Source: Chlorobiota bacterium (GTDB taxonomy: Bacteria > Bacteroidota > Ignavibacteria > OLB7). Taken from it: a stretch of 42,802 bases of DNA. Shown here one piece after another: positions 9,065 through 18,600 of this stretch. The stretch spans positions 1 through 42,802 of the forward strand of contig JAEUSP010000044.1 in assembly GCA_016788565.1 (NCBI GenBank), in the 5' to 3' direction. A program made the translations under genes and the position numbers. Numbering within the stretch: position 1 is the first letter of the stretch; each line of letters starts with the position of its first letter. The notes under the pieces were generated by a model, which saw only the letters and a program-made list of their open reading frames with translations, was not told the DNA's origin and did no database searches.

Positions 9065-9096
9065 GAAAAGAGCAGTTGGGGTGGGCTGCTCTTTTC
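9065..9096 (-). terminator. Probable terminator hairpin after the sugar transferase gene
   Basis: An 11-bp perfect stem (9065-9075 with 9086-9096, arm GAAAAGAGCAG) has a 10-base loop. The A/T runs are inside the stem, so it could act in either direction. It sits between two minus-strand genes. Confidence 0.5.
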
Positions 9097-9168
9097 CCGC
9101 TGCCGGGGAAATGGGGAATGTGATGGAGTGATTGCCGCCCGGTAATGGCGCGGCTTCTCAGCCTTCGC

Positions 9169-9930
9169 TCACCAAGCTCCGCTTCCGCGCCTCACCACCC
9201 CGATTGTTTTTACCAGGATCACCAGATCAAGCCACAACGTGCGGTTGCGGATGTAAAGTATATCCAACATCACTCGCTGCCGATACGCAAGGGTGTTCCG
9301 CCCGCTCACCTGCCACAGCCCGGTGATCCCCGGGCGGACGGATTGATAGACAGGAAGGGCATTGCCGTACAACTCCGACTCGTAGCTGGGAACTGGGCGT
9401 GGGCCAACAAGGCTCATCTGGCCCCGCAGCACATTCCACAACTGCGGAAGTTCATCTAAACTGGTGCGGCGCAGAAAATGCCCAAATGGAGTGATGCGGG
9501 GGTCATGGCGGAGCTTCCGATAGGTCTCCCATTGCAGGCGGGCTATTGGGTTGTTGCGCAGGTAACGGCGCAGCAGGTCATCGGAGTTGGGGTACATGGT
9601 GCTGAATTTTAAGCAGACAAACAGCTTCCCCTGATACCCAACGCGTGTATGCCGGTACAACGGCGCAATCCCGGTTTGCAGCAAGCGGAGCCAAATAAAC
9701 AGGAACAGCGGAGCAAGAATCACCAGCAATAATGCCGAGGCAACAACATCAAACAGCCGTTGCAGCGGCAGATGGCGTGGGGCGCGTTCGGTGGTGGTGT
9801 GTGTGCCGGAAAGCATCGTCCACAGGAGGTTCTGCTCCAACGATAGCGGCAGCGATAGCGGCTCCCCTGTTCTGTTCGGCGATTGAGGGCGCGCGAATCC
9901 CTTGCGTGCGGACGCGGAAATGGTTGGCAT
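9169..9930 (-). CDS. Undecaprenyl-phosphate sugar-1-phosphate transferase
   Basis: This 253-residue protein belongs to the bacterial sugar transferase (polyprenol-phosphate sugar phosphotransferase, WcaJ/WbaP C-terminal type) family. It has one hydrophobic segment (residues ~60-83) and the signature motifs [14 protein letters not shown] (near 155-168), SLVGPRP (173-179) and [13 protein letters not shown] (near 199-211). Family members move a sugar phosphate from a UDP-sugar to undecaprenyl phosphate, the first step of an exopolysaccharide, capsule or O-antigen unit. The frame extends upstream to 10101, but that extension is rich in Ser/His/Pro and runs into the shared promoter region, so the ATG at 9930 is preferred. 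No other polysaccharide genes lie nearby, which is unusual for this enzyme. Confidence 0.85.
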   Translation of the reverse strand: MPTISASARKGFARPQSPNRTGEPLSLPLSLEQNLLWTMLSGTHTTTERAPRHLPLQRLFDVVASALLLVILAPLFLFIWLRLLQTGIAPLYRHTRVGYQGKLFVCLKFSTMYPNSDDLLRRYLRNNPIARLQWETYRKLRHDPRITPFGHFLRRTSLDELPQLWNVLRGQMSLVGPRPVPSYESELYGNALPVYQSVRPGITGLWQVSGRNTLAYRQRVMLDILYIRNRTLWLDLVILVKTIGVVRRGSGAW

Positions 9931-10073
9931 ACCTGAAGAAACACTGGTGTGAAGAAAACACGCTTCCGGCAGTAAGCCGGCGATTGCTGGCGCAGATGCG
10001 TGTGATGTGTGTGCAGCAGGTAAGGGACAGTTCCGGTAGTCCTTCGTCCAAGATTTGTGTGACAGCGGGGAAG

Positions 10074-10122
10074 TTGAGCGGACGCTCAATTGTACTAACA
10101 CAGGAAATGCGCTAAATGTTAG
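10074..10122. promoter_or_regulatory. Palindrome cluster between divergent genes
   Basis: The 400-base gap 9931-10330 separates the minus-strand sugar transferase from the plus-strand receptor gene. It holds a perfect 16-base palindrome TTGAGCGGACGCTCAA (10074-10089; 7-bp arms, 2-base centre), followed by inverted CTAACA/TGTTAG (10095-10100 and 10117-10122). A weak -35/-10 pair (TTGTAC 10090-10095 and TAAATG 10113-10118, spacing 17) overlaps it. The arrangement suggests an operator; this is inference. The rest of the gap shows nothing clear. Confidence 0.35.
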
Positions 10123-10330
10123 CAGACTGAAGCAGTTCTTCCTAGATTTTCTTGCAATCGCTGCGGGAACCTATCGTCTTCGCGGGGGCACTGTTGCGGC
10201 TACTCACTGCGGGCAGATGTTTCCGGTTGGAGTGACTTGGCAAGAGAACGAGAGCGGCTGGCGTAGTTCAGTGTGGCCATCTATCCTTGCAGCAAACTCA
10301 CGCAAAAATTTCTTCCACAACTACATACCT

Positions 10331-13270
10331 ATGTCCCATTCAACGCGGGGTCGGTTTTTCGTTGCCCCATTGTTTTTTTCACTGCTGATGTTGGCGGTTG
10401 GGAATGCTTCAGCACAAGAAACCACCGTTCGCGGCGTGGTGATGGATTCGGCCACAAACGCTTTCACCCCCGGCGCGCGCGTGTCGGCGCGGCGATTGCC
10501 CGACACCGCAACGGTGATTGCCGGGGCCATTGCCGACCGCAGCGGAAACTTCAGTCTGCAACTCCCTTCCCCAGGCGGATACCTTATCCAGATCACCTCC
10601 GTTGGCTACCAGCTGCGGAACATCATGGCGCGTGCTGAAGGAACCGAGCTTCAGCTTGGCCGAATTCTGATGCAGCCGCGCGACGTTCAGGGGAACGAAG
10701 TTGTTGTCAGCGACCAACGCCTTGCTGCAATCCAGAAGGATGACACCACCGAGATTGACGCGAAAGCCTTCAAGACCGCGCCCGATGCGAACGTGGAGGA
10801 CCTTGTGCGGAAGATGCCAACCATCACCATGCAGGATGGGAAGATCAAAGCACAGGGGGAAGATGTTCAGAAAGTGCTGGTGGATGGCCGCCCATTTTTT
10901 GGCGAAGACCCCACCGCAACCATGCGGAATCTTCCGGCCGAGATGGTGGATAAAATTCAGATTTACGACCAGCAAGGGGATCAGTCGCAGTTCACCGGGT
11001 TCAACACCGGAAACGGCAACAAAACCATCAACGTCGTCACCCGCCCCACCATGCGGAACAGCCAGTTCGGCAAGGCTTATGCCGGCTACGGGCCCGACGA
11101 CAAGTACAAAGCTGGCGGAGCACTTAGCCTGTTCAATGGCGACACACGGGTTTCCATCATTGCCCAAACCAACAATATCAGCGAGCAGAATTTTGCGATT
11201 GAGGACATCCTGGGCGCGGTTGGCGGCGGCGGAATGTTCGGCGGCGGGGGAATGGGGCGAATGATGTCGGCCATGCGAGGAAGCCAGGGATCGGGCGGCG
11301 GTCATTTCTGGCGAGGTGGCGGCGGCGGCAGAGGGGGGGGCGGGGGAATCGGCGACTTCTTGGTGGATAGCCGTAACGGGCTTTCCACAACCCACGCCGC
11401 AGGGGTGAATTATTCCGACCGTTTCGGCACCACGCTTGACCTGACGGCCAGCTACTTCTTTAACCTCACCAACACCGAATCGGAGCAAACTCTGCTGCGC
11501 CAGTATGTGCTTCCGGCCACCAGCAACCAACGCTACAACGAACAAAGCACCAGCGAAAGCGATAACCTCAACCACCGGTTCAACGCAAAGCTGGACCTTC
11601 GCCTGGACTCGCTGAACTCCATCACGCTGCGCCCACGGATTACCATGCAGCAGAACGACGGAACCAGCAGCCTTCGCGGAGAGAACCGGGCCGGCGAGGC
11701 ATTGACCGGAACCTCGGCCAGCAACACCAAAACGGATTTAACCGGCGTTTCAATCTCCAACGATCTGCTGTTTCGCCGTGGTTTTGCCACCCCCGGGCGG
11801 ACGTTTTCGGTGAATCTTACCACCAGCTACAACAGCAACGTCGGCACCAGCGATCAGGGGTCGGATAACGCCTATTTCCAACCTTCCCCCTTGTTCGATA
11901 CGCTAACCCAAAACGCAGACCTTGATAAAAATGGGTGGTCGGCATCGGGGAACATCTCCTACACCGAACCGCTGGATACGGGGATGGGGCTTCTGTTTAG
12001 CTACGCCCCCTCGCTCACGGTGGATAACAGCGACCGGACAACGTTGTCGCCGCTGGATGGCGTGTCCGATGGCACGATGATGCTGGACTCCGGCCTCAGC
12101 AGCCGCTCCGAATCACGCACCACTACTCACACTGCGGGGGTGACATATCAGTACCGGGATTCGTTGTGGGAACTGAGTACTGGGGCTTCGTATCAGTGGT
12201 CTGGTTTCAAGTATGATGACCGATTCCCGCAGCCGTTGGCGGTTGAGCGGACGTACAGCGATCTGCTTCCCACCGCCTCGGTTCGGTACAGCTTCTCGCG
12301 CGATGCCAGCCTTCGGCTAAGCTATCGCACTTCGGTCAACACCCCGGCCGTGGATCAACTGCAAACGGTGCTGAACAACACCAACCCGTTGCTTCTCAGC
12401 ATTGGGAACTCAGCCGTTCAGGAGAGCTACCAGCACAACCTGTTCCTTCGCTATTCTTCCACCAACATCGCATCGGCCAGCAACATCTTTGCGATGTTGG
12501 GGGGAACCATCACCAGCGGCTACATCGGCAACCAAACGATTATCCCAACCCAGGACACCACGCTGGCAAATGGTGTGTTGGTGCAGCGTGGGGCGCAGCT
12601 AACCCAGCCGGTGAATCTGGATGGCTACATCAGCGCACGCTCGTTTGTTAGCTACGGATTCCCGCTCAGCTTCCTGAAATCGAACCTGAACTTGTTCCTC
12701 TCGGCCAACTACACCCGCACCCCTGGCATTATCAACAACGTGCAGAACCAGGCCCACGCGCCAACGGCAGGATTTGGCGTGGTGATTAGCAGCAATATCA
12801 GCGAAGATTTGGACTTCACGCTCTCCAATAATTTCACCGGAAATCTTGTTCGTAACTCGGTCCGCCAGGACCAGAACACGGAGTACACCAACAACATTGC
12901 GCGGGCACGGCTAAGCTGGACGCTGTTTGAAAATCTGGTGCTGGGAAGCGACATTACTCACCAACTGAACAACGGGTTGGCCGAAGGAAACAACGGCGAT
13001 TACCTGCTGTGGAATGCCAGCTTGGGGGTGAAATTCTTGCCGGAAAATCGCGGCGAACTGCGGCTGTCGGTGAACGACATCTTGAACCAAAACACCAGCG
13101 TCTCGCGCACGGTGAACGATGCCTACATCGAGGATTTGAAATCCACCGTGCTTGGGCGTTACGCGCTGCTGACGTTCACCTACAGCATCCGTAATTTTGG
13201 CGGCACAAGCTGGTCGGCCCCACCCGCCGGTGGCGATGCCCCGCCACCACCGCCGCCGCACGGGCGGTAA
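10331..13270 (+). CDS. TonB-receptor-like outer-membrane protein with carboxypeptidase-like N domain
   Basis: The protein has 979 residues from the ATG at 10331, which starts a clean Sec signal (cleavage near SAQ-E, residue 29). Residues ~30-115 form a carboxypeptidase-regulatory-like beta sandwich (VRGVVMDSATNAFTPGARV). A plug-like region follows (VEDLVRKMPTITMQDG, VLVDGRPFFGEDP). A Gly-rich insertion comes at ~296-342, then an outer-membrane beta barrel of the OMP_b-brl_3 type to the C terminus. The last residues are Pro-rich (APPPPPPHGR type), not the usual aromatic end of a barrel. Such proteins import or bind nutrients, or act as surface receptors; the substrate cannot be told from sequence. 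Upstream frame extension to 10055 is rejected because it puts ~90 residues before the signal peptide. Confidence 0.85.
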   Translation: MSHSTRGRFFVAPLFFSLLMLAVGNASAQETTVRGVVMDSATNAFTPGARVSARRLPDTATVIAGAIADRSGNFSLQLPSPGGYLIQITSVGYQLRNIMARAEGTELQLGRILMQPRDVQGNEVVVSDQRLAAIQKDDTTEIDAKAFKTAPDANVEDLVRKMPTITMQDGKIKAQGEDVQKVLVDGRPFFGEDPTATMRNLPAEMVDKIQIYDQQGDQSQFTGFNTGNGNKTINVVTRPTMRNSQFGKAYAGYGPDDKYKAGGALSLFNGDTRVSIIAQTNNISEQNFAIEDILGAVGGGGMFGGGGMGRMMSAMRGSQGSGGGHFWRGGGGGRGGGGGIGDFLVDSRNGLSTTHAAGVNYSDRFGTTLDLTASYFFNLTNTESEQTLLRQYVLPATSNQRYNEQSTSESDNLNHRFNAKLDLRLDSLNSITLRPRITMQQNDGTSSLRGENRAGEALTGTSASNTKTDLTGVSISNDLLFRRGFATPGRTFSVNLTTSYNSNVGTSDQGSDNAYFQPSPLFDTLTQNADLDKNGWSASGNISYTEPLDTGMGLLFSYAPSLTVDNSDRTTLSPLDGVSDGTMMLDSGLSSRSESRTTTHTAGVTYQYRDSLWELSTGASYQWSGFKYDDRFPQPLAVERTYSDLLPTASVRYSFSRDASLRLSYRTSVNTPAVDQLQTVLNNTNPLLLSIGNSAVQESYQHNLFLRYSSTNIASASNIFAMLGGTITSGYIGNQTIIPTQDTTLANGVLVQRGAQLTQPVNLDGYISARSFVSYGFPLSFLKSNLNLFLSANYTRTPGIINNVQNQAHAPTAGFGVVISSNISEDLDFTLSNNFTGNLVRNSVRQDQNTEYTNNIARARLSWTLFENLVLGSDITHQLNNGLAEGNNGDYLLWNASLGVKFLPENRGELRLSVNDILNQNTSVSRTVNDAYIEDLKSTVLGRYALLTFTYSIRNFGGTSWSAPPAGGDAPPPPPPHGR

Positions 13271-13332
13271 ATCGGCGGGCGCGGAATCCGTTAGCCCGCA
13301 TTGCTGCTGTGCCAAAAAACCAGGAAAGGACG

Positions 13333-14715
13333 ATGCCCCGAACAACCGCTCGAATCCAACACGCTTCAGGAAAAACCAACAGCCAGCAACGCATTCCGGC
13401 GTTGCTGGCTGTTGCCGCTGTGATGCTGGCGGCGATCGTTGCGGCTTGCTCCTCCACTCCAACAAAAACCACATCCACCACCCAGAACAACGACACAGTA
13501 GCGTTGGAAACCGGTGGGGTTGCCGCCGCAACGCTCCCTTCCTACGGCCAGCCGCAGCCGTACGATCCCCCGGGTTCCACCGTCACCACCAGCCGTGCCA
13601 TCGAGCCGGTAAGCCACGCTGTGCGGAGCTTCGCCGACGTTGGCGTTTGGTTCGGAAGCGATTTTGCCGGGGCGCGGCTGGGGCGGGTGTTCAACACCAG
13701 CGACAGCGATTTTGTGGCAGTGGTGAAACCGGAAAACGCGCCGATCAACAACAGCCCGTGGTATGCGTTCAAGGTGTGGTCCCGCGCACGCCGCACCATC
13801 CGGCTGCATCTAACCTACGATGGCGGCGACCACCGCTACACCCCGGCAATCAGCACCGACGGCGTGCATTGGCGGCAAGTAGAATCCAGCCGGGTGAAAC
13901 GGGAACGCGCCACCGGCAGCGCAATCATCTGGTTGGATGTCAGCCGCGACACGTTGTGGGTTTCCGCTCGCCAACTGCTTACCACCGATGCGGTAAAAAG
14001 CTGGGAAGACTCACTTGCTCAGCTTCCGTTCGTGAGGTTGGATGTGATTGGCACATCCACACAAGGCCGCCCGCTGCGTCGGCTGACGATTGGGGAAGGG
14101 GCGGAGGGGGAAGTTCTGATTATTGGCCGGCAGCATCCACCGGAAGTAACCGGGGCATGGGCGTTGGAAAGTTTTGTGGAAGCGTTGGCTGCCGAAACTC
14201 CGCTTGCTGCCAGCTTTCGCCAGCGGTTCACTGCGCAAGTGGTGGCGGTGGTGAACCCCGATGGAGTTGATGGCGGGCATTGGCGGCACAACGCCGGCGG
14301 GGTGGATCTGAACCGCGATTGGTTTGCCTTCAACCAGCCGGAAACCCGCGCCGTTCGCGATGCCTTTCTGGGCGCGGTCAGCAATCCAAATAACGTGCTG
14401 TTTGGGCTAGATTTTCACTCAACATGGAGTGATATTTTCTACACGCTGGACAGCACCGTGACGGTGCGGAATCCGCTGTTTACCGAGCGGTGGATTCAGC
14501 AAATTGAGGAGGCTGTTCCCGGGTTCACCGCACGCATCGAGCCTTCCAACCTGGATTCCCCAATTTTCAAAAGCTGGTTTGTTCGCCAGTTTGGTGCGCC
14601 AGCCGTGACGTATGAAATGGGGGAATCCATCACACGCCAGCGGGCGCAAACCATCGGCACCGCCGCAGCCGAACAGATGATGAAAATGATGCTGGCGGAG
14701 AAACGGGAGGGGTAG
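13333..14715 (+). CDS. M14-family zinc carboxypeptidase lipoprotein
   Basis: This 460-residue protein has a lipoprotein signal (lipobox VAAC) and an N-terminal beta domain of ~200 residues. The M14 zinc peptidase domain carries the ligands H268 and E271 (RQHPPE) and H362 (DFHS), the substrate-binding GGVDLNRDW, and the catalytic E428 (TYEMGE). Family members remove C-terminal residues from peptides or cut murein-like amide bonds. It should be anchored on the periplasmic or outer surface. The start is the ATG at 13333, preceded by AGGAAAGG; a GTG at 13309 is less likely. It lies 62 bases after the receptor gene and 13 bases before the SGNH gene, so the three are probably cotranscribed. Confidence 0.88.
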   Translation: MPRTTARIQHASGKTNSQQRIPALLAVAAVMLAAIVAACSSTPTKTTSTTQNNDTVALETGGVAAATLPSYGQPQPYDPPGSTVTTSRAIEPVSHAVRSFADVGVWFGSDFAGARLGRVFNTSDSDFVAVVKPENAPINNSPWYAFKVWSRARRTIRLHLTYDGGDHRYTPAISTDGVHWRQVESSRVKRERATGSAIIWLDVSRDTLWVSARQLLTTDAVKSWEDSLAQLPFVRLDVIGTSTQGRPLRRLTIGEGAEGEVLIIGRQHPPEVTGAWALESFVEALAAETPLAASFRQRFTAQVVAVVNPDGVDGGHWRHNAGGVDLNRDWFAFNQPETRAVRDAFLGAVSNPNNVLFGLDFHSTWSDIFYTLDSTVTVRNPLFTERWIQQIEEAVPGFTARIEPSNLDSPIFKSWFVRQFGAPAVTYEMGESITRQRAQTIGTAAAEQMMKMMLAEKREG

Positions 14716-14728
14716 CAATCCAGCATTT

Positions 14729-15475
14729 ATGATCCCCATGCATACCAACCACCACCATATTTTCCTAAAATTACTCACCGTTGGCCAGCTGCTTCTGTTG
14801 GCCTGCAACCGTTTACCAAACACCATGACATCTTCTTCTCCTGAAACCGTTTCCCAACAGCAAACGGCTGCCGAACTTCGATTCCTGGCGCTGGGCGATT
14901 CCTACACGATTGGCGAAAGTGTGGCCGATTCCGAACGCTGGCCGGTGCAGCTTGCCAAGCAGCTTCGTAAGCAAGGAATCGCGATAAACGACCCGCAGAT
15001 TATTGCCCGCACCGGCTGGACTACCGATGAGTTAGATGCCGCCATTGATGCCGCAAACCCGCAAGGCCCATTCCAGTTGGTGACGTTGCTGATTGGGGTG
15101 AACAACCAGTATCGCGGAAGAGCGGCGGAGGAGTACCGGGTGGAGTTCGTGGGTTTGCTGAAGCGTGCTATCGGGTTTGCTGGTGGCGTGGCGGCGCGGG
15201 TGATTGTTGTCTCGATTCCCGATTGGGGCGTTACTCCATTTGCCGAAGGGCGGGACCGCGCCGGCATTGCCCGGGAGATTGATCTGTTCAACCAGATTGC
15301 GCAGAAAGAGGCCGCAACCGCAGGTGCATACTTTGTTGATATCACCCCGGAATCACGCAAAGCCGCAACGGATCCCGCGCTAACCGCCCCCGACAATCTT
15401 CACCCTTCCGGGGCGATGTACACGGCTTGGACGGAGTTGATATTTCCGGTTGCTGTGGAGGTCTGCTCACGGTAG
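14729..15475 (+). CDS. SGNH/GDSL-family hydrolase lipoprotein
   Basis: The 248-residue protein has a lipobox (LLLLAC, C26) and an SGNH hydrolase fold: block I LGDSYTIGE with nucleophile Ser58, block III GVNNQY, and block V DNLHPS with Asp222 and His225. Family members are esterases, lipases or carbohydrate acetylesterases; the substrate is not evident. The start may be 14729 or the in-frame ATG at 14738; both give the same signal peptide. The gene begins 13 bases after the M14 peptidase gene, so the two probably act together on envelope or external polymers. Confidence 0.87.
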   Translation: MIPMHTNHHHIFLKLLTVGQLLLLACNRLPNTMTSSSPETVSQQQTAAELRFLALGDSYTIGESVADSERWPVQLAKQLRKQGIAINDPQIIARTGWTTDELDAAIDAANPQGPFQLVTLLIGVNNQYRGRAAEEYRVEFVGLLKRAIGFAGGVAARVIVVSIPDWGVTPFAEGRDRAGIAREIDLFNQIAQKEAATAGAYFVDITPESRKAATDPALTAPDNLHPSGAMYTAWTELIFPVAVEVCSR

Positions 15476-15499
15476 CTCTCCCGGCTCAACCTCACTTTT

Positions 15500-15610
15500 C
15501 CTCTCTCTTTCTTCCCTCTGTGATCTCTGTGCCTCTGTGGTTCTTTCTCTTCCTGAAGAGGGAAAAAAACCACAGAGACACAGAGGGCACAGAGAGGGGA
15601 AGAAGAGAGG
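15500..15610. repeat. CACAGAG-type long imperfect inverted repeat
   Basis: Between the convergent SGNH and SNF2 genes, a left arm rich in CTCTGTG steps (about 15500-15548) pairs imperfectly with a right arm rich in CACAGAG (about 15560-15610). The core arms are TGCCTCTGTGGTTCTTTC and AACCACAGAGACACAGAGG-like. The same type of sequence (ACCACAGAGACACAGAG) occurs widely between genes in environmental bacteria. It can fold into a long hairpin and may end transcription from both sides. Confidence 0.7.
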
Positions 15611-15614
15611 GGGG

Positions 15615-18600
15615 CTACGAAAGCAGAAGCTCCAAATCTTCCTTGCTGAGGTTGCGGATTAGGGCGTTATCGGCATTGATGATTGCATCGGCCAACTCCC
15701 GTTTGCTTTCCTGAAGTTTCAGGACTTGCTCTTCAACGGTGTCGCGGGCAATCAGCCGGTAGGCAAACACGGTTTGTTGTTGGCCGATGCGGTGTGCGCG
15801 GTCAATGGCTTGGGCCTCCACCGCAGGGTTCCACCAGGGGTCCAGCAGGAACACATATTCGGCTGCGGTCAGGTTCAATCCCAGCCCGCCAGCCTTCAGG
15901 CTAATCAGGAATATCTTGCAGTTTGGGTCATTTTGGAACCGCTCCACATGCTCCTGTCGGTTGGTGGTTTTTCCGTCAAGATATTCGTAGTTGAGCCCCT
16001 TGGCATCTAACCGATTTTTTACGATGGCAAGGAAACTGGTGAACTGCGAAAAGACCAAAACTTTGTGCCCTTCTTCCACCACTTCCACAATCTGCGGAAT
16101 CAACGTATCTAACTTGGCCGATCCCTGCTTCAATTTTGTTTTGTCAATCAACCCCGGGTGGCAGGCAAGCTGCCGCAGCCGCAACAACGCTTCCAGAATT
16201 TGAATTTTCGAGCGGTTCAATCCCTTGTCCTCCACCAATCCCAGCAGTGTGGCGCGGTAATGTTCGCGAAGATCGTTGTACAGTTTCCGTTGTATTGGCT
16301 CAAGTTCGCAGTATATCGTCTGCTCGGTTTTTGCGGGAAGCTCAGGGGCCACCTGCTCCTTCGTTCGCCGAAGAATAAATGGCCGAAGCGCGTGCGCCAA
16401 CATTTTTCGCGATTGGTCATCGGGCTTGGCATCGGCACCGATTGTTTGGAAAAAGGAAGAGCCGCCCAGCATTCCTGGATTCAGAAACTCAAACAGACTC
16501 CAAAGCTCCCCAACATGGTTTTCGATTGGTGTTCCGCTCATCGCCAGCTTGTGATTTCCTTGCAGCAACCGGACCGCCTTTGCTGATGCGGTAGAAGCGT
16601 TTTTGATTGCTTGTGCTTCATCCAAAATCAGGTAATCGAAACGGAAATCCTTCAGCGTTGGCACATCGTTCCGCAGCGTCCCGTAAGTGGTCAGGATAAC
16701 GTCGTACTGGCCGAAGGTTTCCAACGTGATGCCGCGGCGAGTAAGCCCGGTATTGTTCAGCACCCGAAGGTTTGGGGCGAACTTTGCGGCTTCCGCTATC
16801 CAGTTAAAAATCAACGATTTGGGAACCACCACCAGCGATGGAGGGATTGCTTCGGGAAGCTGCTCTTCCTTCCCGTTTCCCCCTTTCTCGGTAGCGGCTT
16901 TTTCGGCTTTCTGGCGCAGCAGCCGTCGGCTTTCCAGAAGTGCCAGCACTTGCACGGTTTTTCCCAGGCCCATGTCGTCGGCAAGGCAACCGCCAAGCTG
17001 GAATTTCTGCAGGAATTGCATCCACCCCAACCCCTCCTTTTGGTATTGGCGTAAGGTCCCGGCAAACGTTCTGGGGGCTTGGGCGGGTTTAATTGATTGG
17101 AATTTTTGCAACTGCTGGCGCGCTTGCCGAAACCCTTTGTCGAACGTGATTTCTGGCTGGGCCATCAGCAACATATCCAGCATAAAAGTTTGGGAGCGTT
17201 GAAACCGGAAATGGCCATCGTCGGGTTCCCCTAACTGGCTTATCATCCCATATTTTTTCAGCCATTCTTCGGGAAGCACCCCGTAGGTCCCATCATCCAA
17301 CAGCACCGCTCCCCGCCCCTCACGTAATGCCATTAAAATCTGTGGTAGCTCAGCCGATACTCCGTCAAACGTTGCCGCCCCGTGAACCTCGAACCAATCA
17401 ATTCCTGATTGCACCGCAATGTTAATCATGCCGTTGCTTCGGTACAGTTTGCCTTCGGCTTCAACAATCCATCCGGCTTCATTCAAGGTGCGGATAACCA
17501 GCGTGAACTTGTTTTTTGGGATCGTCAAAAACCTCTTTCCCCTCTCATCCCGCGCACGGAAACCCAGGCTGAACAGCTGTGTGGTTGCGGCTTGTTCGGC
17601 GGCGTGGTCGCGCTTGGTCAGTTGCCGTTCGGCGGCGTTGTACACGTAGTTGGCAGGGTGTTCTGGGCCAACTTCTTTGCTGTTGTAGGCAAAGGAAAGA
17701 GCGCCGGATAATTGGGAAGTGCTTCCCCCAGGGTTGGAGTGGGAGAGCCGCAGAATTAGCGTTGGGGAAACGGATGCTTCGGCAATGGCAAGCTGGTCGG
17801 GAAGCTCAATCGGGATTGCGGTGGGGCTGTTGTAGTACGCCTCAAGAAATTGATCAACCTCATCGGCAGGGATATACACCCCTTTGGTTGTGTGGATGTA
17901 CTGCACCCAGGGGATCATGCCGTTGTCGTGCAGGGGATAGAACGTTGATTCCAGCAGTGCTAATCCGGGGATCATCAGGCTGAGCTGCCGGGTGGCAATG
18001 ATGCTGCCATCATGGCGGAATACATTCGCAGAAACGGTGTAGCCCCCATTGGGTGTGGCAACAAGCCGTAGCCGTGCCTGCAACGGTTCATCGGCCCGCC
18101 ACGTGATTTCTTTCATCACCTCCCCATTTTTGGCCCGCGCAGTGCACCTTCCGGTGGCGGCAATCAGCGGTATCAGCATCGGCAGTTGTTCCGGTAGCAG
18201 CCTCCACCATTTCTTGGTATAATTCCAGTAGTTGGTATCGGCCGTTTGTGATTGCCCACCAATCAGCAACAATAAAATTTGGCGGTCATCAGCATTCGCT
18301 ATCGAAGGGATGGTGTTGTGGTCTATTTGAAAAGGCTTGGGTTCTCCTAATATCCCATTCTTGCCGTAGGCCTGTTTGGTAACGCTAAGGAAAAGTTGGC
18401 CGTGAATTGTTGAGCTTGCCAGATCAATCTCATAAGTAATGATTTCGGAGGATGTTGGCGTTGAAAAATGGGGGGAAGGACGAGCATACGTCATTACGGT
18501 GTGGAGGACGGAAACGTCATCGCGCCAAGTTTTTTGGGGCGGTGGGGTTGGCGTTGCCGAAGCAGAAGCGGGAACATGAGGACGCCCAACGCTGAACGGC

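Noticed and set aside
10409-11575. Minus-strand ORF of 388 codons
   Set aside because: It lies wholly inside the receptor gene on the other strand. The receptor frame has a signal peptide, domain order and barrel features, while this one has none.
13197-14270. Plus-strand ORF of 357 codons
   Set aside because: It is an out-of-frame reading of the M14 peptidase gene, Arg/Gly/Ser-rich and without motifs.
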